DNA of 44,554 nt from Bacillota bacterium (GTDB lineage: Bacteria; Bacillota; Clostridia; Lachnospirales; Lachnospiraceae): the NCBI GenBank assembly GCA_023387655.1, contig JAEWHR010000128.1, forward strand, positions 1 through 44,554, given 5' to 3'. Of this stretch, positions 16,794 through 25,563 are shown in pieces. The position numbers and the translations under genes were made by a program. Under the pieces are notes generated by a model that was not told the DNA's origin, did not search any database, and saw only the letters and a program-made list of their open reading frames with translations. The first letter of the stretch is position 1; every line of letters begins with the position of its first letter.

Positions 16794-17402
16794 ATGAATA
16801 AATTAGATCAAGAATCAGGCGGTGTTAAGGCTACAGATAAGTTAAAACTCCAGGCTGTAGAGAATCTAAGACCTTCTATTCAGAATTTTGCTGTAGGTAT
16901 GTATGGCGAGATGCCAACGGTTGGTATTACAAGTTCCATGACATTTGAATTTATTAACATGGGTAAGTCTCCATTAAATAACGTAAGATTTTCATTGGAA
17001 GGTGATTTTACTCTAGATAATGGTGGAACAACATTCTATCTCGGTACAATATCACCTGGTAGTCCTGAATATGTAGAATTACCGGTTATGCCTCAGGTAG
17101 AAGGGGTAGCTTCCGGTACCTTACACATTTTATTTGAAGATAGCACAGGAGAAGAAGTTTCTCATCCTTATGAATTTAAAGATATTTTTGTAAATAGTAG
17201 TTATACGCCTGAAATACCACCAATAGATGAAGTTCCAAGTTTTAATGAGAATCCAGCTGCGGATGCACCGAAGGATATTATAGCTCCATGGATATTTGTT
17301 GTAATCCAGCTTGCAATTTTGGTGATATTCATTCCAGTTGTTCGTTTTATAGTGATTAAGGTTCATAAAAGAAAACTTCATAAACAAGACAGTAATTTCT
17401 AA
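16794..17402 (+). CDS. C-terminal part of the CARDB protein with membrane anchor (same frame, after TAA)
   Basis: 202 residues if started at ATG 16794; only two codons (GAT GGA) separate it from the upstream TAA, in the same reading frame. It lacks a signal peptide, although its content is extracellular: the last strand of domain 4, a fifth CARDB-like domain (about 25-130), and a Pro/Glu linker (TPEIPPIDEVPSF). Then come a single membrane helix (about 163-187) and a short basic cytoplasmic tail. Without the upstream part its extracellular domain would have no export signal. No convincing ribosome binding site precedes ATG 16794. Options: nonsense mutation in a pseudogene, stop-codon readthrough, or reinitiation. 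It is followed after 17 bp by the small membrane protein gene. Confidence 0.7.
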   Translation: MNKLDQESGGVKATDKLKLQAVENLRPSIQNFAVGMYGEMPTVGITSSMTFEFINMGKSPLNNVRFSLEGDFTLDNGGTTFYLGTISPGSPEYVELPVMPQVEGVASGTLHILFEDSTGEEVSHPYEFKDIFVNSSYTPEIPPIDEVPSFNENPAADAPKDIIAPWIFVVIQLAILVIFIPVVRFIVIKVHKRKLHKQDSNF

Positions 17403-17419
17403 GAAGGGGATGAGAAAAC

Positions 17420-17662
17420 ATGGTTAATATAGAATATTTGCAACAAACAGTAAGTGATATTTCAATCGATGGTTCCTTTGATGGTTCTATGGGCGGAGAT
17501 ATGATAGGTGAAGTTCCTGTTAATAGTGCAAAAGGAACTGTAATGTCAAGTTGGCCTTTTGTTATTGGAATTACATCAGTTTCCTTAGTACTTAGTATAG
17601 TGATCGGTATCTTGTTGGCGAAGAAGAGAATCAAAAAAGGATTTGATCTGTATGAAGATTAG
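17420..17662 (+). CDS. Small single-span membrane protein of the ABC operon
   Basis: 80 residues. An N-terminal hydrophilic, Gly/Ser/Asp-rich part (DISIDGSFDGSMGGDMIGE) is followed by one membrane helix at about 47-68 and a basic, then acidic end (KKRIKKGFDLYED). AAGGGGATGAG precedes the ATG. Its 3' end overlaps the permease gene by 11 bp, implying translational coupling and a role with the exporter. I do not recognise a family. It could be a regulatory subunit or a substrate-like peptide of the exporter. Confidence 0.7.
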   Translation: MVNIEYLQQTVSDISIDGSFDGSMGGDMIGEVPVNSAKGTVMSSWPFVIGITSVSLVLSIVIGILLAKKRIKKGFDLYED

Positions 17663-19001
17663 TGATTTGTTAAAAATGGGTTTACGGAACCTATTTCGTA
17701 GAAAAGCAAGAACTGCATTAACTGTAGTTGGTATGGTAATTGGTACAATATCAATCGTGGTCATGGTATCGATTGGTATCGGTATTGATAGTGTATATGA
17801 ACAAGCAGTCATGACAAATGGGAGTCTCTCTTTGATCAATGTATATCCTACAGGTGGCAATGGTGGTTACTATATTTCTTCCTCATCAGATGGTGGCCAA
17901 CAAAAGAGAGTTCAACTGGACGATGATATGATTAATCAAATAAGACAGATTAAGAATGTAAAATTCGTGTCACCAATTATCAATAAATATGTATCACCAA
18001 TGAGCGGGAAATATCAGTCTTGGCTTAATTTGATGGTAGTGGATTTCTCTGTACTAAAAGAGTTTGGAATGCCAATGTTAGACAATGGGACTTATCCATC
18101 GAAGGATGATAAAACGAAAATCTTGTTGGGTACCAATTGTCTTAGGGATTTCTATGACTGGTCCTCTCGATATGGCAAGAGTAAGACAATAGACTTGTCA
18201 AAAGACAAAGTGACTTTTACCTTCCAAGATTATCAGCAAAACGATAAAAAACGTCCTTATAAAATTACGTTAAATGATAATTATGCTTACTTTACCAATG
18301 ATGAAAATACGATGTATTCCTATAGCGGATTTATTGATATTGACTACTTTAGGGAGATCTATACAAAGTATGCAAATACCTTAAAGGTTGAGGATAGAAA
18401 AAAAGCAATGAAGTCTATAGAGACATATTCTGAAGCATGGGTAAATGCAGATAATATTCGTGATGTAACTAAAGTAGTAGAAGAAATTCAGGCATTAGGG
18501 TTGCAAGCTTATAGTGCAATGCAGCAACTTGGTCCAATGATTGAGACTGCTGATATGTTAAAGAATGTTTTCGCTGCAATTGGGCTTATTGCGATGCTTG
18601 TTTCGGCAATCAATATCGCAAATACAATGATCATGTCTATCTATGAGAGAACAAAAGAGATTGGCGTTATGAAAGTACTAGGATGCTTGGTTCGTGACGT
18701 TAAAAAACTATTTCTGTTTGAAGCTGGTATGATAGGATTAATTGGCGGTGGTATAGGTATTGCGTTTAGTTATCTGGCTTCTTGGGCTGTTAATAAGTAT
18801 GGTGGGAAGTTAATCTCTAGCATTATACCGGGAAATGGTTGGTATGTAGATACTACAGGAACGAATTTCTCCCAAATTCCATGGTGGCTTCCAATCCTAG
18901 CAACTGCATTTGCAATTTTAGTAGGAGTAATTGCAGGATATATTCCTGCCAGACGTGCTACTAAAATTAGTGCAATTGAAGCGATGAAGACAGAGGGCTA
19001 A
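17652..19001 (+). CDS. MacB/FtsX-family ABC transporter permease
   Basis: 449 residues. Topology of type VII ABC transporters: N-terminal helix at about 18-42 (RKARTALTVVGMVIGTISIVVMV), a large extracellular domain (about 45-300), then three C-terminal helices at about 305-325, 355-380 and 413-435. The MacB signatures are present: 'LKMGLRNLFRRKARTALTVVGMVIG' split around the first helix, 'IYERTKEIGVMKVLG' in the coupling loop, and 'GYIPARRATKISAIEAMK' at the end. Start at 17652 (AAAGGA about ten bases upstream), overlapping the previous gene. With the ATPase at 13660 it forms a mechanotransmission-type exporter. The usual MacA-like fusion protein is absent and the CARDB protein occupies its place. 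Confidence 0.9.
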   Translation: MKISDLLKMGLRNLFRRKARTALTVVGMVIGTISIVVMVSIGIGIDSVYEQAVMTNGSLSLINVYPTGGNGGYYISSSSDGGQQKRVQLDDDMINQIRQIKNVKFVSPIINKYVSPMSGKYQSWLNLMVVDFSVLKEFGMPMLDNGTYPSKDDKTKILLGTNCLRDFYDWSSRYGKSKTIDLSKDKVTFTFQDYQQNDKKRPYKITLNDNYAYFTNDENTMYSYSGFIDIDYFREIYTKYANTLKVEDRKKAMKSIETYSEAWVNADNIRDVTKVVEEIQALGLQAYSAMQQLGPMIETADMLKNVFAAIGLIAMLVSAINIANTMIMSIYERTKEIGVMKVLGCLVRDVKKLFLFEAGMIGLIGGGIGIAFSYLASWAVNKYGGKLISSIIPGNGWYVDTTGTNFSQIPWWLPILATAFAILVGVIAGYIPARRATKISAIEAMKTEG

Positions 19002-19071
19002 AAGGTTAGTCATTACTAAAAAGATTAAAACTCCAACATTTATATTTTACTTTAAAAAGAACGGAGAACTC

Positions 19072-19120
19072 AAAGGGCGTAGCAATATTGTATTATTGCT
19101 ACGCCCTTTATAGGTTTTAG
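19072..19120 (+). terminator. Terminator of the ABC operon
   Basis: A perfect 16-bp stem: AAAGGGCGTAGCAATA at 19072-19087 with its complement at 19094-19109, loop 6 nt. It is followed by a weak U-rich tract (ATAGGTTTTA). Confidence 0.75.
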
Positions 19121-19168
19121 ATAAAACTCATTTGATGAAAACATTTATTAATAGGATGATACATTGGA

Positions 19169-19349
19169 ATAAAAGAATATACTTTGTTTCACTTAATTAA
19201 TTAGATTCTGTAGAGAAATAAAAAAATATACCTTGTTTCACTTAATTAATTAGATTCTGTAGAGAAATAAAAAAATATATCCTGTTTCACTTAATTAATT
19301 AGATTATGCATAGAAATAAAAGAATATACCCTTGTTTCACTTAATTAAA
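19169..19349 (+). repeat. 49-bp tandem array ending in a promoter
   Basis: Four successive copies of a block beginning TTGTTTCACTTAATTAA, with the G of TTGTTT at 19186, 19235, 19284 and 19334 (spacing 49, 49, 50). Between them lies AGATTCTGTAGAGAAATAA or a close variant. The last copy runs directly into a -10 box (TATAAT 19355-19360), so its TTGTTT acts as a -35. The other copies have only poor -10 equivalents (TCTGTA, TATGCA). Confidence 0.85.
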
Positions 19350-19360
19350 TGGTATATAAT
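19332..19360 (+). promoter_or_regulatory. Promoter of the Gx-type transporter gene
   Basis: TTGTTT (19332-19337), 17-bp spacer, TATAAT (19355-19360). The -35 is supplied by the last unit of the 49-bp array. The predicted leader to ATG 19490 is about 124 nt. Confidence 0.7.
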
Positions 19361-19489
19361 TCATGACATGGAAGTATGACAGAGATAACTTTTCTATGGA
19401 GTTTTAAGTATAGGAATAAAACAGAAGCATATACCTATGAAATTGACAGAAGTACTGCTTCTTAGCGAATTAGAAAGGCAAAGAAATCT

Positions 19490-19996
19490 ATGCACAAAAG
19501 TAATACAAGGAAAACAGCACTCTATGGGATGTTGATTGCACTTGCATTTATTCTAAGTTACATTGAAAATCTGATTTCGATACCAATTCTTATCCCCGGA
19601 ATTAAGCTTGGTTTAGCTAACATTGTTGTATTAATTGGATTGTATGCACTGGGAGCAAGTGCAGCTTTAAGTTTATCGGTAGTGAGAGTACTCTTAGTAA
19701 GCTTGACCTTTGGTAACATGTCAATGTTTTGGTTTAGTTTAGCAGGAGCGTTTTTAAGTCTAATCACCATGATTTGTTTAAAGAAAATAAAAGGTTTTAG
19801 TATGATAGGAGTCTCTATTGCAGGTGGTGTTGCTCATAATGTGGGTCAGATTATTGTAGCTATGTATGTTCTAGGTAGGTTAATTATATTGGAGCTTCCA
19901 TACTTAATTCTTGGAGGGATTGGTATGGGAACTGTGATAGGAATTGTAGGTGCTATGGTTTGGAAGAAATTATCGAAAGTAATGAATCTATGGTAG
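19490..19996 (+). CDS. Gx transporter family membrane protein (Hpre_diP_synt_I type)
   Basis: 168 residues with five or six membrane helices from residue 10 to the end. The Gly-rich motifs 'PGIKLGLANIVVLIGLYALG' and 'GVAHNVGQIIVAMYVLG' are characteristic of the family annotated as heptaprenyl diphosphate synthase component I or Gx transporter. This family resembles the substrate-binding S components of ECF transporters. The name prenyl synthase is probably wrong for this family, and no catalytic DDxxD motif is present. A transport role with an unknown small substrate is inferred. The start has only a moderate site (AAAGG about 11 bases upstream). Its promoter is part of a repeat array. Confidence 0.75.
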   Translation: MHKSNTRKTALYGMLIALAFILSYIENLISIPILIPGIKLGLANIVVLIGLYALGASAALSLSVVRVLLVSLTFGNMSMFWFSLAGAFLSLITMICLKKIKGFSMIGVSIAGGVAHNVGQIIVAMYVLGRLIILELPYLILGGIGMGTVIGIVGAMVWKKLSKVMNLW

Positions 19997-20126
19997 GATA
20001 CAGTGAGATAAAGTAAAAAGGTATTGGTAATTTTATAGGAAATTACAACGTGATTTTCTATAATGAAAGAAAAGGGCATTACATGCTACTAGTCAGATTA
20101 AAATATCAGTACAGGAGAATAAGAAG

Positions 20127-21137
20127 ATGGCTACGATTCGAGATATTTCGTTAAAATGTGGGGTATCGGTCTCCACGGTAAGTAAAGTATTGAATGGATA
20201 CCGAGAAATAGGAGAAGAGACTTCTAAGGCGGTTATGAAAGCAGCAGAGGAGCTTGGTTATGTACCAAACTCTTATGCTAGACAGCTAAAGCTTAAAAAA
20301 TCGTATAATATTGGTGTTTTATTTGATACCCTATCTGTTTATGGTTTAAAGAATGAATACTTTGCACATATTTTAGCCGCACTAAGAGAAAATGCGAGCC
20401 GAGGTGGTTATGATATTACCTTTATTGAGAATAACATAGGGAATCGTAGGATGACTTATCTTGAGCACTGTAAATATCGTAACTTTGATGGAATCTGTAT
20501 TGTATGTGCCGACTTTACCAACCCAGAAGTTTTGGATGTAGTGAATAGTGATTTTCCAGTGGTTACAATAGATCATTCCTTTAATGAAGCGATTAGTATC
20601 TTGTCAGATAACTCCGGTGGAATGAAAGAGCTAGTAGAATATATTGTTTCGATGGGACATAAAAAAATTGCGTATATTCATGGGAATAAGAGTTCTGTAA
20701 CCCATAATCGTTTGGTGGCATTTCACCAAGTTTTAGCAGAGCATGATATTCAGATACCAGAATACTATATGAAGGAAGGGGAATATCGTCTTGCTGAATC
20801 TGCGGAGGAACTTACGTATGAATTATTAAATCTTTCGGATAGACCGTCTTGTATCTTAGCTTCTGATGACTACGCAGCCCTTGGTGTTATAAAGGCAATT
20901 AAGCGAGCTGGTCTAAAGTTTCCAGAGGACATATCGGTAGCAGGATTTGACGGTATCTCCATCTCCCAAGCGCTTGAGCCGAAGCTCACTACCGTAAAAC
21001 AGGATACAGAAAAACTAGGGGAACAGGCAGCAAAAAAATTAATTTGTTTAATGGAAAGTCCTATGACTACCCCTTTGGAGCATATTGTGTTAAAGGCAGA
21101 ATTAATCATTGGTGATTCTGTTAAAAAACTTAGATAA
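20127..21137 (+). CDS. LacI-family transcriptional regulator
   Basis: 336 residues. The N-terminal LacI helix-turn-helix and hinge, residues 1-57: ATIRDISLKCGVSVSTVSKVLNG, then PNSYARQLK. The rest is a periplasmic-binding-protein-like effector domain (IGVLFDTLSVYGL, ILASDDYAALGVIKA, ISVAGFDGISIS, LTTVKQD). The effector is probably a sugar or related metabolite, but no sugar gene is adjacent. AGGAGAATAAGAAG precedes the ATG. The gene ends 16 bp before pepF, so the two are probably co-transcribed. The target operator could not be identified near its own start. Confidence 0.9.
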   Translation: MATIRDISLKCGVSVSTVSKVLNGYREIGEETSKAVMKAAEELGYVPNSYARQLKLKKSYNIGVLFDTLSVYGLKNEYFAHILAALRENASRGGYDITFIENNIGNRRMTYLEHCKYRNFDGICIVCADFTNPEVLDVVNSDFPVVTIDHSFNEAISILSDNSGGMKELVEYIVSMGHKKIAYIHGNKSSVTHNRLVAFHQVLAEHDIQIPEYYMKEGEYRLAESAEELTYELLNLSDRPSCILASDDYAALGVIKAIKRAGLKFPEDISVAGFDGISISQALEPKLTTVKQDTEKLGEQAAKKLICLMESPMTTPLEHIVLKAELIIGDSVKKLR

Positions 21138-21153
21138 ATAGAAAGGAGCCACC

Positions 21154-22947
21154 ATGGCAAAAGAATTAAAAAAGCGTAGTGAAGTAGCGAGAGAAAATAC
21201 ATGGGCAATAGAAGACTTATTCGCTAGCGATGAACTATGGTACAAAAATTTAGAGGTGTTAAAAGGTTATAAGGAGAAATTATTTGAGTTTAAAGGAAAA
21301 CTTGGTAGCAGCTCAAAGACTCTACTAGCGTTCTATCAACAAGTGGAAGAACTATTAAGATTATTAGATGACTTATTAAATTATTCCTCAAGAAAACGTG
21401 ATCAGGATACTAAGAATTCTACTTACCAAGCAATGGATGGTGCGATGATGACTGCTTATGTAGAGGTTTCAGAAGCACTTTCCTTTGAGACCCCTGAAAT
21501 TATATCCATACCAGAGGAGAAGATGGAAGAATTCTATCAAGAAGAAAAAGGATTAGAACTCTATCGTCGTCATATTGAATCACAACGAAGAATGAAGGAA
21601 CACGTACTCTCGGATGCAGAAGAGAGATTACTAGCCGCTGCAGGAGAGATGGCATCTGCGCCTGGAGGTATCAATTCTACCTTTAATAATGCTGACTTAG
21701 TATTTCCTGAAATCACGGATGAGGATGGAGACAAGGTCCGAATTACTCATGGAAACTTTATTCCATTTATGGAGAGTAAAGATAGAAGAGTAAGAAAAGA
21801 AGCTTTTGATGCACTCTATAGTGTTTATGAGCAATTTAAAAACACTTCAGCTTCTATCTTAAATGCACAAGTAAAGCAGTTACAGTTTTTTGCTAAGGCT
21901 AAAAAATACAATACGGCAATTGAAGCAGCTCTTGATGTAACAGAAGTACCGGTATCGGTATATCATAGTTTGATCGAAGCGGTAAATAAAAATCTACCAC
22001 ATCTTCATCGTTATATGGAGATTAGAAAGAAGCTTCTTGGTGTGGAAGAACTTCATATGTATGATCTCTATACACCAATTATCGAAGAAGCGGATAGTAA
22101 AGTTAGTTTTGAGGAAGCAAAGAAAACAATTATAGAGGCTTTAAGACCACTTGGAGAGGATTATATCCGTATCTTAGAAGAAGGTTTTAATAACCGTTGG
22201 ATTGATGTTTATGAAAATGAAGGAAAGAGAAGTGGCGCTTATTCTGCTGGTGCGAGAGTTCATCCATATGTACTAATGAATTATGCGGATACTCTTGATA
22301 GTATGTTTACGTTAGCTCATGAAATGGGCCATGCATTACACTCTTATTTATCCAATCATACTCAGCCGACAATTTATAGCGACTATGTTATCTTTGTTGC
22401 TGAGGTTGCGTCTACCTGTAATGAGAACTTGTTAATGCAGTATCTGTTAAAGAATACAACGGATAAGAAGAAGAGAGCATATTTAATCAACCATCTTCTT
22501 GAGAATTATCGTACCACACTATACCGTCAGACAATGTTTGCAGAGTTTGAGTTACTAATTAATACAAAGGCAGAGCAAGGGGAAACTTTAACCGCTGATA
22601 TGCTATGTAAAATGTATCGAGGCTTAAATGAAAAATACTACGGAAAAGATGTTGTGATCGATGATAAGATAGCAATTGAATGGGCTAGAATACCACATTT
22701 CTATTATAATTATTATGTATTCCAATATGCAACAGGATACTCCGCTGCGGTAGCGTTATCAAACCGTATCTTAACAGAGGGAGAGCCAGCTGTGAAGGAT
22801 TATTTACAATTCTTAAGCGGTGGTAGATCAGCAGATCCTATTTCCTTATTAAAGATTGCAGGAATTGATATGAGTACATCGAAACCAGTAGAAGAAGCTC
22901 TTAAGAAGCTTGGAGATTTACTTGATGAGTTTGAAAGCTTAATATGA
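21154..22947 (+). CDS. pepF: Oligoendopeptidase F, M3 zinc metallopeptidase
   Basis: 597 residues, the usual length. Cytoplasmic endopeptidase that cleaves short peptides. The zinc site is HEMGH with H389 and H393 and catalytic E390 (LAHEMGHALHSY). The third ligand Glu lies in 'FVAEVASTCNENLL'. The family block 'RIPHFYYNYYVFQYATGYSAA' and the N-terminal PepF domain (ENTWAIEDLFASDELW) are present. AAAGGAGCC lies before the ATG. It is the second gene after the LacI regulator and is closed by a strong terminator. Confidence 0.95.
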   Translation: MAKELKKRSEVARENTWAIEDLFASDELWYKNLEVLKGYKEKLFEFKGKLGSSSKTLLAFYQQVEELLRLLDDLLNYSSRKRDQDTKNSTYQAMDGAMMTAYVEVSEALSFETPEIISIPEEKMEEFYQEEKGLELYRRHIESQRRMKEHVLSDAEERLLAAAGEMASAPGGINSTFNNADLVFPEITDEDGDKVRITHGNFIPFMESKDRRVRKEAFDALYSVYEQFKNTSASILNAQVKQLQFFAKAKKYNTAIEAALDVTEVPVSVYHSLIEAVNKNLPHLHRYMEIRKKLLGVEELHMYDLYTPIIEEADSKVSFEEAKKTIIEALRPLGEDYIRILEEGFNNRWIDVYENEGKRSGAYSAGARVHPYVLMNYADTLDSMFTLAHEMGHALHSYLSNHTQPTIYSDYVIFVAEVASTCNENLLMQYLLKNTTDKKKRAYLINHLLENYRTTLYRQTMFAEFELLINTKAEQGETLTADMLCKMYRGLNEKYYGKDVVIDDKIAIEWARIPHFYYNYYVFQYATGYSAAVALSNRILTEGEPAVKDYLQFLSGGRSADPISLLKIAGIDMSTSKPVEEALKKLGDLLDEFESLI

Positions 22948-23019
22948 TTATGATACACTTTATAATCTTTGCTTTCTAATTTGAATGTTTTATTAAGGTT
23001 GAATAAAAGTTAAAACACA

Positions 23020-23070
23020 GGAGGGTTGATACAAAATAAAATTACTATTTTGTATCAACCCTCCTTCTTT
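23020..23070. terminator. Strong hairpin between convergent pepF and the subtilase gene
   Basis: A perfect 19-bp stem, 23020-23038 (GGAGGGTTGATACAAAATA) with 23046-23064, loop AAATTAC. It is followed on + by TTCTTT and on - by TGTGTTTTAAC, so it may serve both genes. Confidence 0.85.
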
Positions 23071-23119
23071 AAGACTGAGGACGAAGTGGGTACAAATTCT
23101 GTGTGAAAGAAATTCACGT

Positions 23120-25345
23120 TTATTCCTTTAAAACAATAATCTTGCATTTCTCTGTTAAACCACTTGATGTTTTCACATAAATCGTAGCATTCCCTTTTGA
23201 CTTAGCATGTATTAAACCCCATTGACTTACGCTTGCAACGGAAGGATTAGAAGAATAATAGTAAAGTCGGTCTGTGTTGATACGGGGAGTGACTTCTACA
23301 TCCAAACGGCTTACGGATCCTACGGATAGTGTTTTTGTTTCCTCTGATAGAGTAAAGTCGGTGATAGGAGTTAACTTGCAATCAATGACATATACCGTTT
23401 TATTACCACGGAAATCCGAGGCGTATATGGTATATGGACCGGGCTCGGTTACTTGAATAGAAGCACGGTTGTTATTTAGTTGAAGAGGGGTTCCCTCTTT
23501 CCCGCTAATAAAATCTTTGACTGTCTTTTCACCAGACATGTATTTTGCTGTTTTGATACCGCTTTTTGTATCTTTTATGGTCGCTGATATCGTGATTATA
23601 TTATTGCTTAATGAAGTACTATAGCTCGCATTAATAGTTGGAGTCTGGTTATCATCTATGATTTCATATTGCAAAACAGCCTCATTGCCAGCGTAATCAC
23701 TAATATAAAAAGTATACCAACCTGCCTTAGCAACTTCTAGTTTTTCTTCCTCAATGGAGGTACCTATTGTACCATACTTAAAATCGCTTAAATTCTTCTT
23801 ACCAGGTTGATAAGAAATAATGCGGATTCCTGAATTCCCTTTGTCAATAGCTTCAACATAAGCAACGAGATTACCTTTATCGTATCCGGTTTTAACAAGA
23901 AGAGAAGGGATGGTTGTATCGCTTTTTAATAAGTCCATAGATTCAATGCATGCCAAGGCATTTGGAATTCCTGGATAATAGGTTAGTGAACTCAAATTTG
24001 TCAGAGGTTTGTAGTTAATCAGCAAGACCTCTTTGACATTAGAAGGATATAACTGTGAGGCGCTGGAGTATAAGATAGCAGCAATCCCTGATATATGAGG
24101 TGCAGCCATTGATGAACCAGAGGAAGCACGGTAACCGCCAACAACAGTACTTAGAATATCTACGCCAGGGGCTGCGATATCAACCGAGGTAGCACCGTAA
24201 TTAGATTTTACAGTTAAGGCGCCATTTGGATTGATAAATGTAACGGAAATGATATTATCTAAAGGTAAACTGGCTGGATACATTGGTATTGCATCATTAT
24301 CTGCGCCACTGTTTCCAGCTGCTGCTATAAATAACATAGAGGATTCCCTGATTGTTTGTTCCAGCGCTTGATTATAAGTAGTGGAACCCCAACTTAAGTT
24401 ACAGACATCAGCTCCCATCATGGTAGCATATTTAATCGCTTTTATTGCGTTCCCGATGGTGCCTTTCCCATTTACTCCTCCATGAATTTTTAAAGACATA
24501 ATTTTAACGTCAATATTAGAGGCAACTCCTGCAATACCAATTTGATTGTTAGCAGAGGCTGCAATTATACCAGCACAATGTGTACCATGGTCATCATTAT
24601 CCTCTTTACTAGCGGTCATTGTTTTAGTATCATAATGACAGATCGTATTATCATTGTTGTAGTAATCCCACCCGTAGATGTCGTCAACATATCCGTTGTT
24701 ATCGTTATCGATTCCATCTCCAGGTATTTCATTCGGATTGATCCACATTTGATCTTTTAAATCTGGATGTTCATAATCTACTCCTGTATCTATTACAGCA
24801 ACGATTACTTGACGAGTTTGATAATTCTCTTTGTTGTAAGCAGCCCAGGCTTTTTCTAATTCTAAGTCAATGTCAACGGTACTAGACTGAAGAACCTGGG
24901 TATCTTTTGTATATTGTAAGTAGTTACCGTTGTTCTCGATAGGCCATTGGGAGTAATAGTAAGGATCATCGGTAGAAAATAATGAAATTTCCTGATTATA
25001 ATCGACGGCGCTTATCTCCTTGAATTTCCGAAGAGTATGTATTAAGGCATCGGTATCAGAGGTGTTCGTTGTACATAGCATGTAGTTATCAAATTCTTCG
25101 AGGATATGTAATGATGTATCATAAGCGGATAAGATGTTTTGTTTTTCTTCCTTAGTTACCTTAGTATCCCAAAGAAGAACAAGCTCAGTGATAGAAGAAT
25201 CTACTTCCTGTTGCGAGAAAATCTCTTTTCTTTGTTTGTTTGCTTTAAGTAAGTCGGTCTCTTTGCTTGCCATACTTCCGATAAAACAAAGACAAAGAAG
25301 TAAGGAGATTATTATGAAGTTGATATGTTTTTTAATATATGTCAT
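23120..25345 (-). CDS. Secreted subtilisin-like serine protease with C-terminal Ig-like domains
   Basis: 741 residues. A signal peptide at about 1-27 (HINFIIISLLLCLCFIGSMA) and an I9-like propeptide at about 50-120 precede the S8 catalytic domain. The catalytic triad is D186 (IVAVIDTGVD), H253 (NDDHGTHCAGI) and S412 (GSSMAAPHISG), with the oxyanion Asn345 (AAAGNSG). A calcium-loop-like acidic insert (GDGIDNDNNGYVDDIYGWD) lies between D186 and H253. After about residue 470 come two Ig-like domains and a final BIG2-like domain (ITDFTLSEETKTLSVGS...SSNPSVASVSQWGLIHAKSKG), which often bind cell-wall or surface polymers. No sortase motif or membrane anchor is seen. It is probably an extracellular or wall-associated protease. 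GAAGGGGC precedes the ATG. Confidence 0.9.
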   Translation of the reverse strand: MTYIKKHINFIIISLLLCLCFIGSMASKETDLLKANKQRKEIFSQQEVDSSITELVLLWDTKVTKEEKQNILSAYDTSLHILEEFDNYMLCTTNTSDTDALIHTLRKFKEISAVDYNQEISLFSTDDPYYYSQWPIENNGNYLQYTKDTQVLQSSTVDIDLELEKAWAAYNKENYQTRQVIVAVIDTGVDYEHPDLKDQMWINPNEIPGDGIDNDNNGYVDDIYGWDYYNNDNTICHYDTKTMTASKEDNDDHGTHCAGIIAASANNQIGIAGVASNIDVKIMSLKIHGGVNGKGTIGNAIKAIKYATMMGADVCNLSWGSTTYNQALEQTIRESSMLFIAAAGNSGADNDAIPMYPASLPLDNIISVTFINPNGALTVKSNYGATSVDIAAPGVDILSTVVGGYRASSGSSMAAPHISGIAAILYSSASQLYPSNVKEVLLINYKPLTNLSSLTYYPGIPNALACIESMDLLKSDTTIPSLLVKTGYDKGNLVAYVEAIDKGNSGIRIISYQPGKKNLSDFKYGTIGTSIEEEKLEVAKAGWYTFYISDYAGNEAVLQYEIIDDNQTPTINASYSTSLSNNIITISATIKDTKSGIKTAKYMSGEKTVKDFISGKEGTPLQLNNNRASIQVTEPGPYTIYASDFRGNKTVYVIDCKLTPITDFTLSEETKTLSVGSVSRLDVEVTPRINTDRLYYYSSNPSVASVSQWGLIHAKSKGNATIYVKTSSGLTEKCKIIVLKE

Positions 25346-25430
25346 AAAAAGCCCCTTCTTTGAATGAAAATCAACTAGTTACGGTGAATCTATATATGTT
25401 AAAAATAAATACTCTTTTGAAAGCAACTCA

Positions 25431-25458
25431 ATATTATCATATTTATTTTTATTTACAA
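25431..25458 (-). promoter_or_regulatory. Probable promoter of the subtilase gene
   Basis: On the minus strand, TTGTAA (25453-25458) and TAATAT (25431-25436) with a 16-bp spacer, about 86 bp upstream of the start codon. Confidence 0.5.
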
Positions 25459-25563
25459 TCTTATTTTTAGACAAAAATTATGGTTTTTTAGTGGCAGTTA
25501 TATGTCAAAATAGAGTAAAATAAAAATATTGGAAATTTGTATGACTAAATGAGGAGGAAAACA

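Noticed and set aside
16785..16800. Frameshift as the reason for the CARDB gene split
   Set aside because: Both parts are in the same frame; only a TAA codon separates them, so it is a stop codon and not an indel.
19169..19349. Possible CRISPR array
   Set aside because: Units are continuous tandem repeats without unique spacers, and no cas gene is present. The same applies to the arrays at 408, 7568, 14764 and 44193.
19443..19471. TTGACA at 19443-19448 as promoter of the Gx gene
   Set aside because: No -10-like hexamer at 16-18 bp downstream (CGAATT region); the promoter at 19332-19360 fits better.
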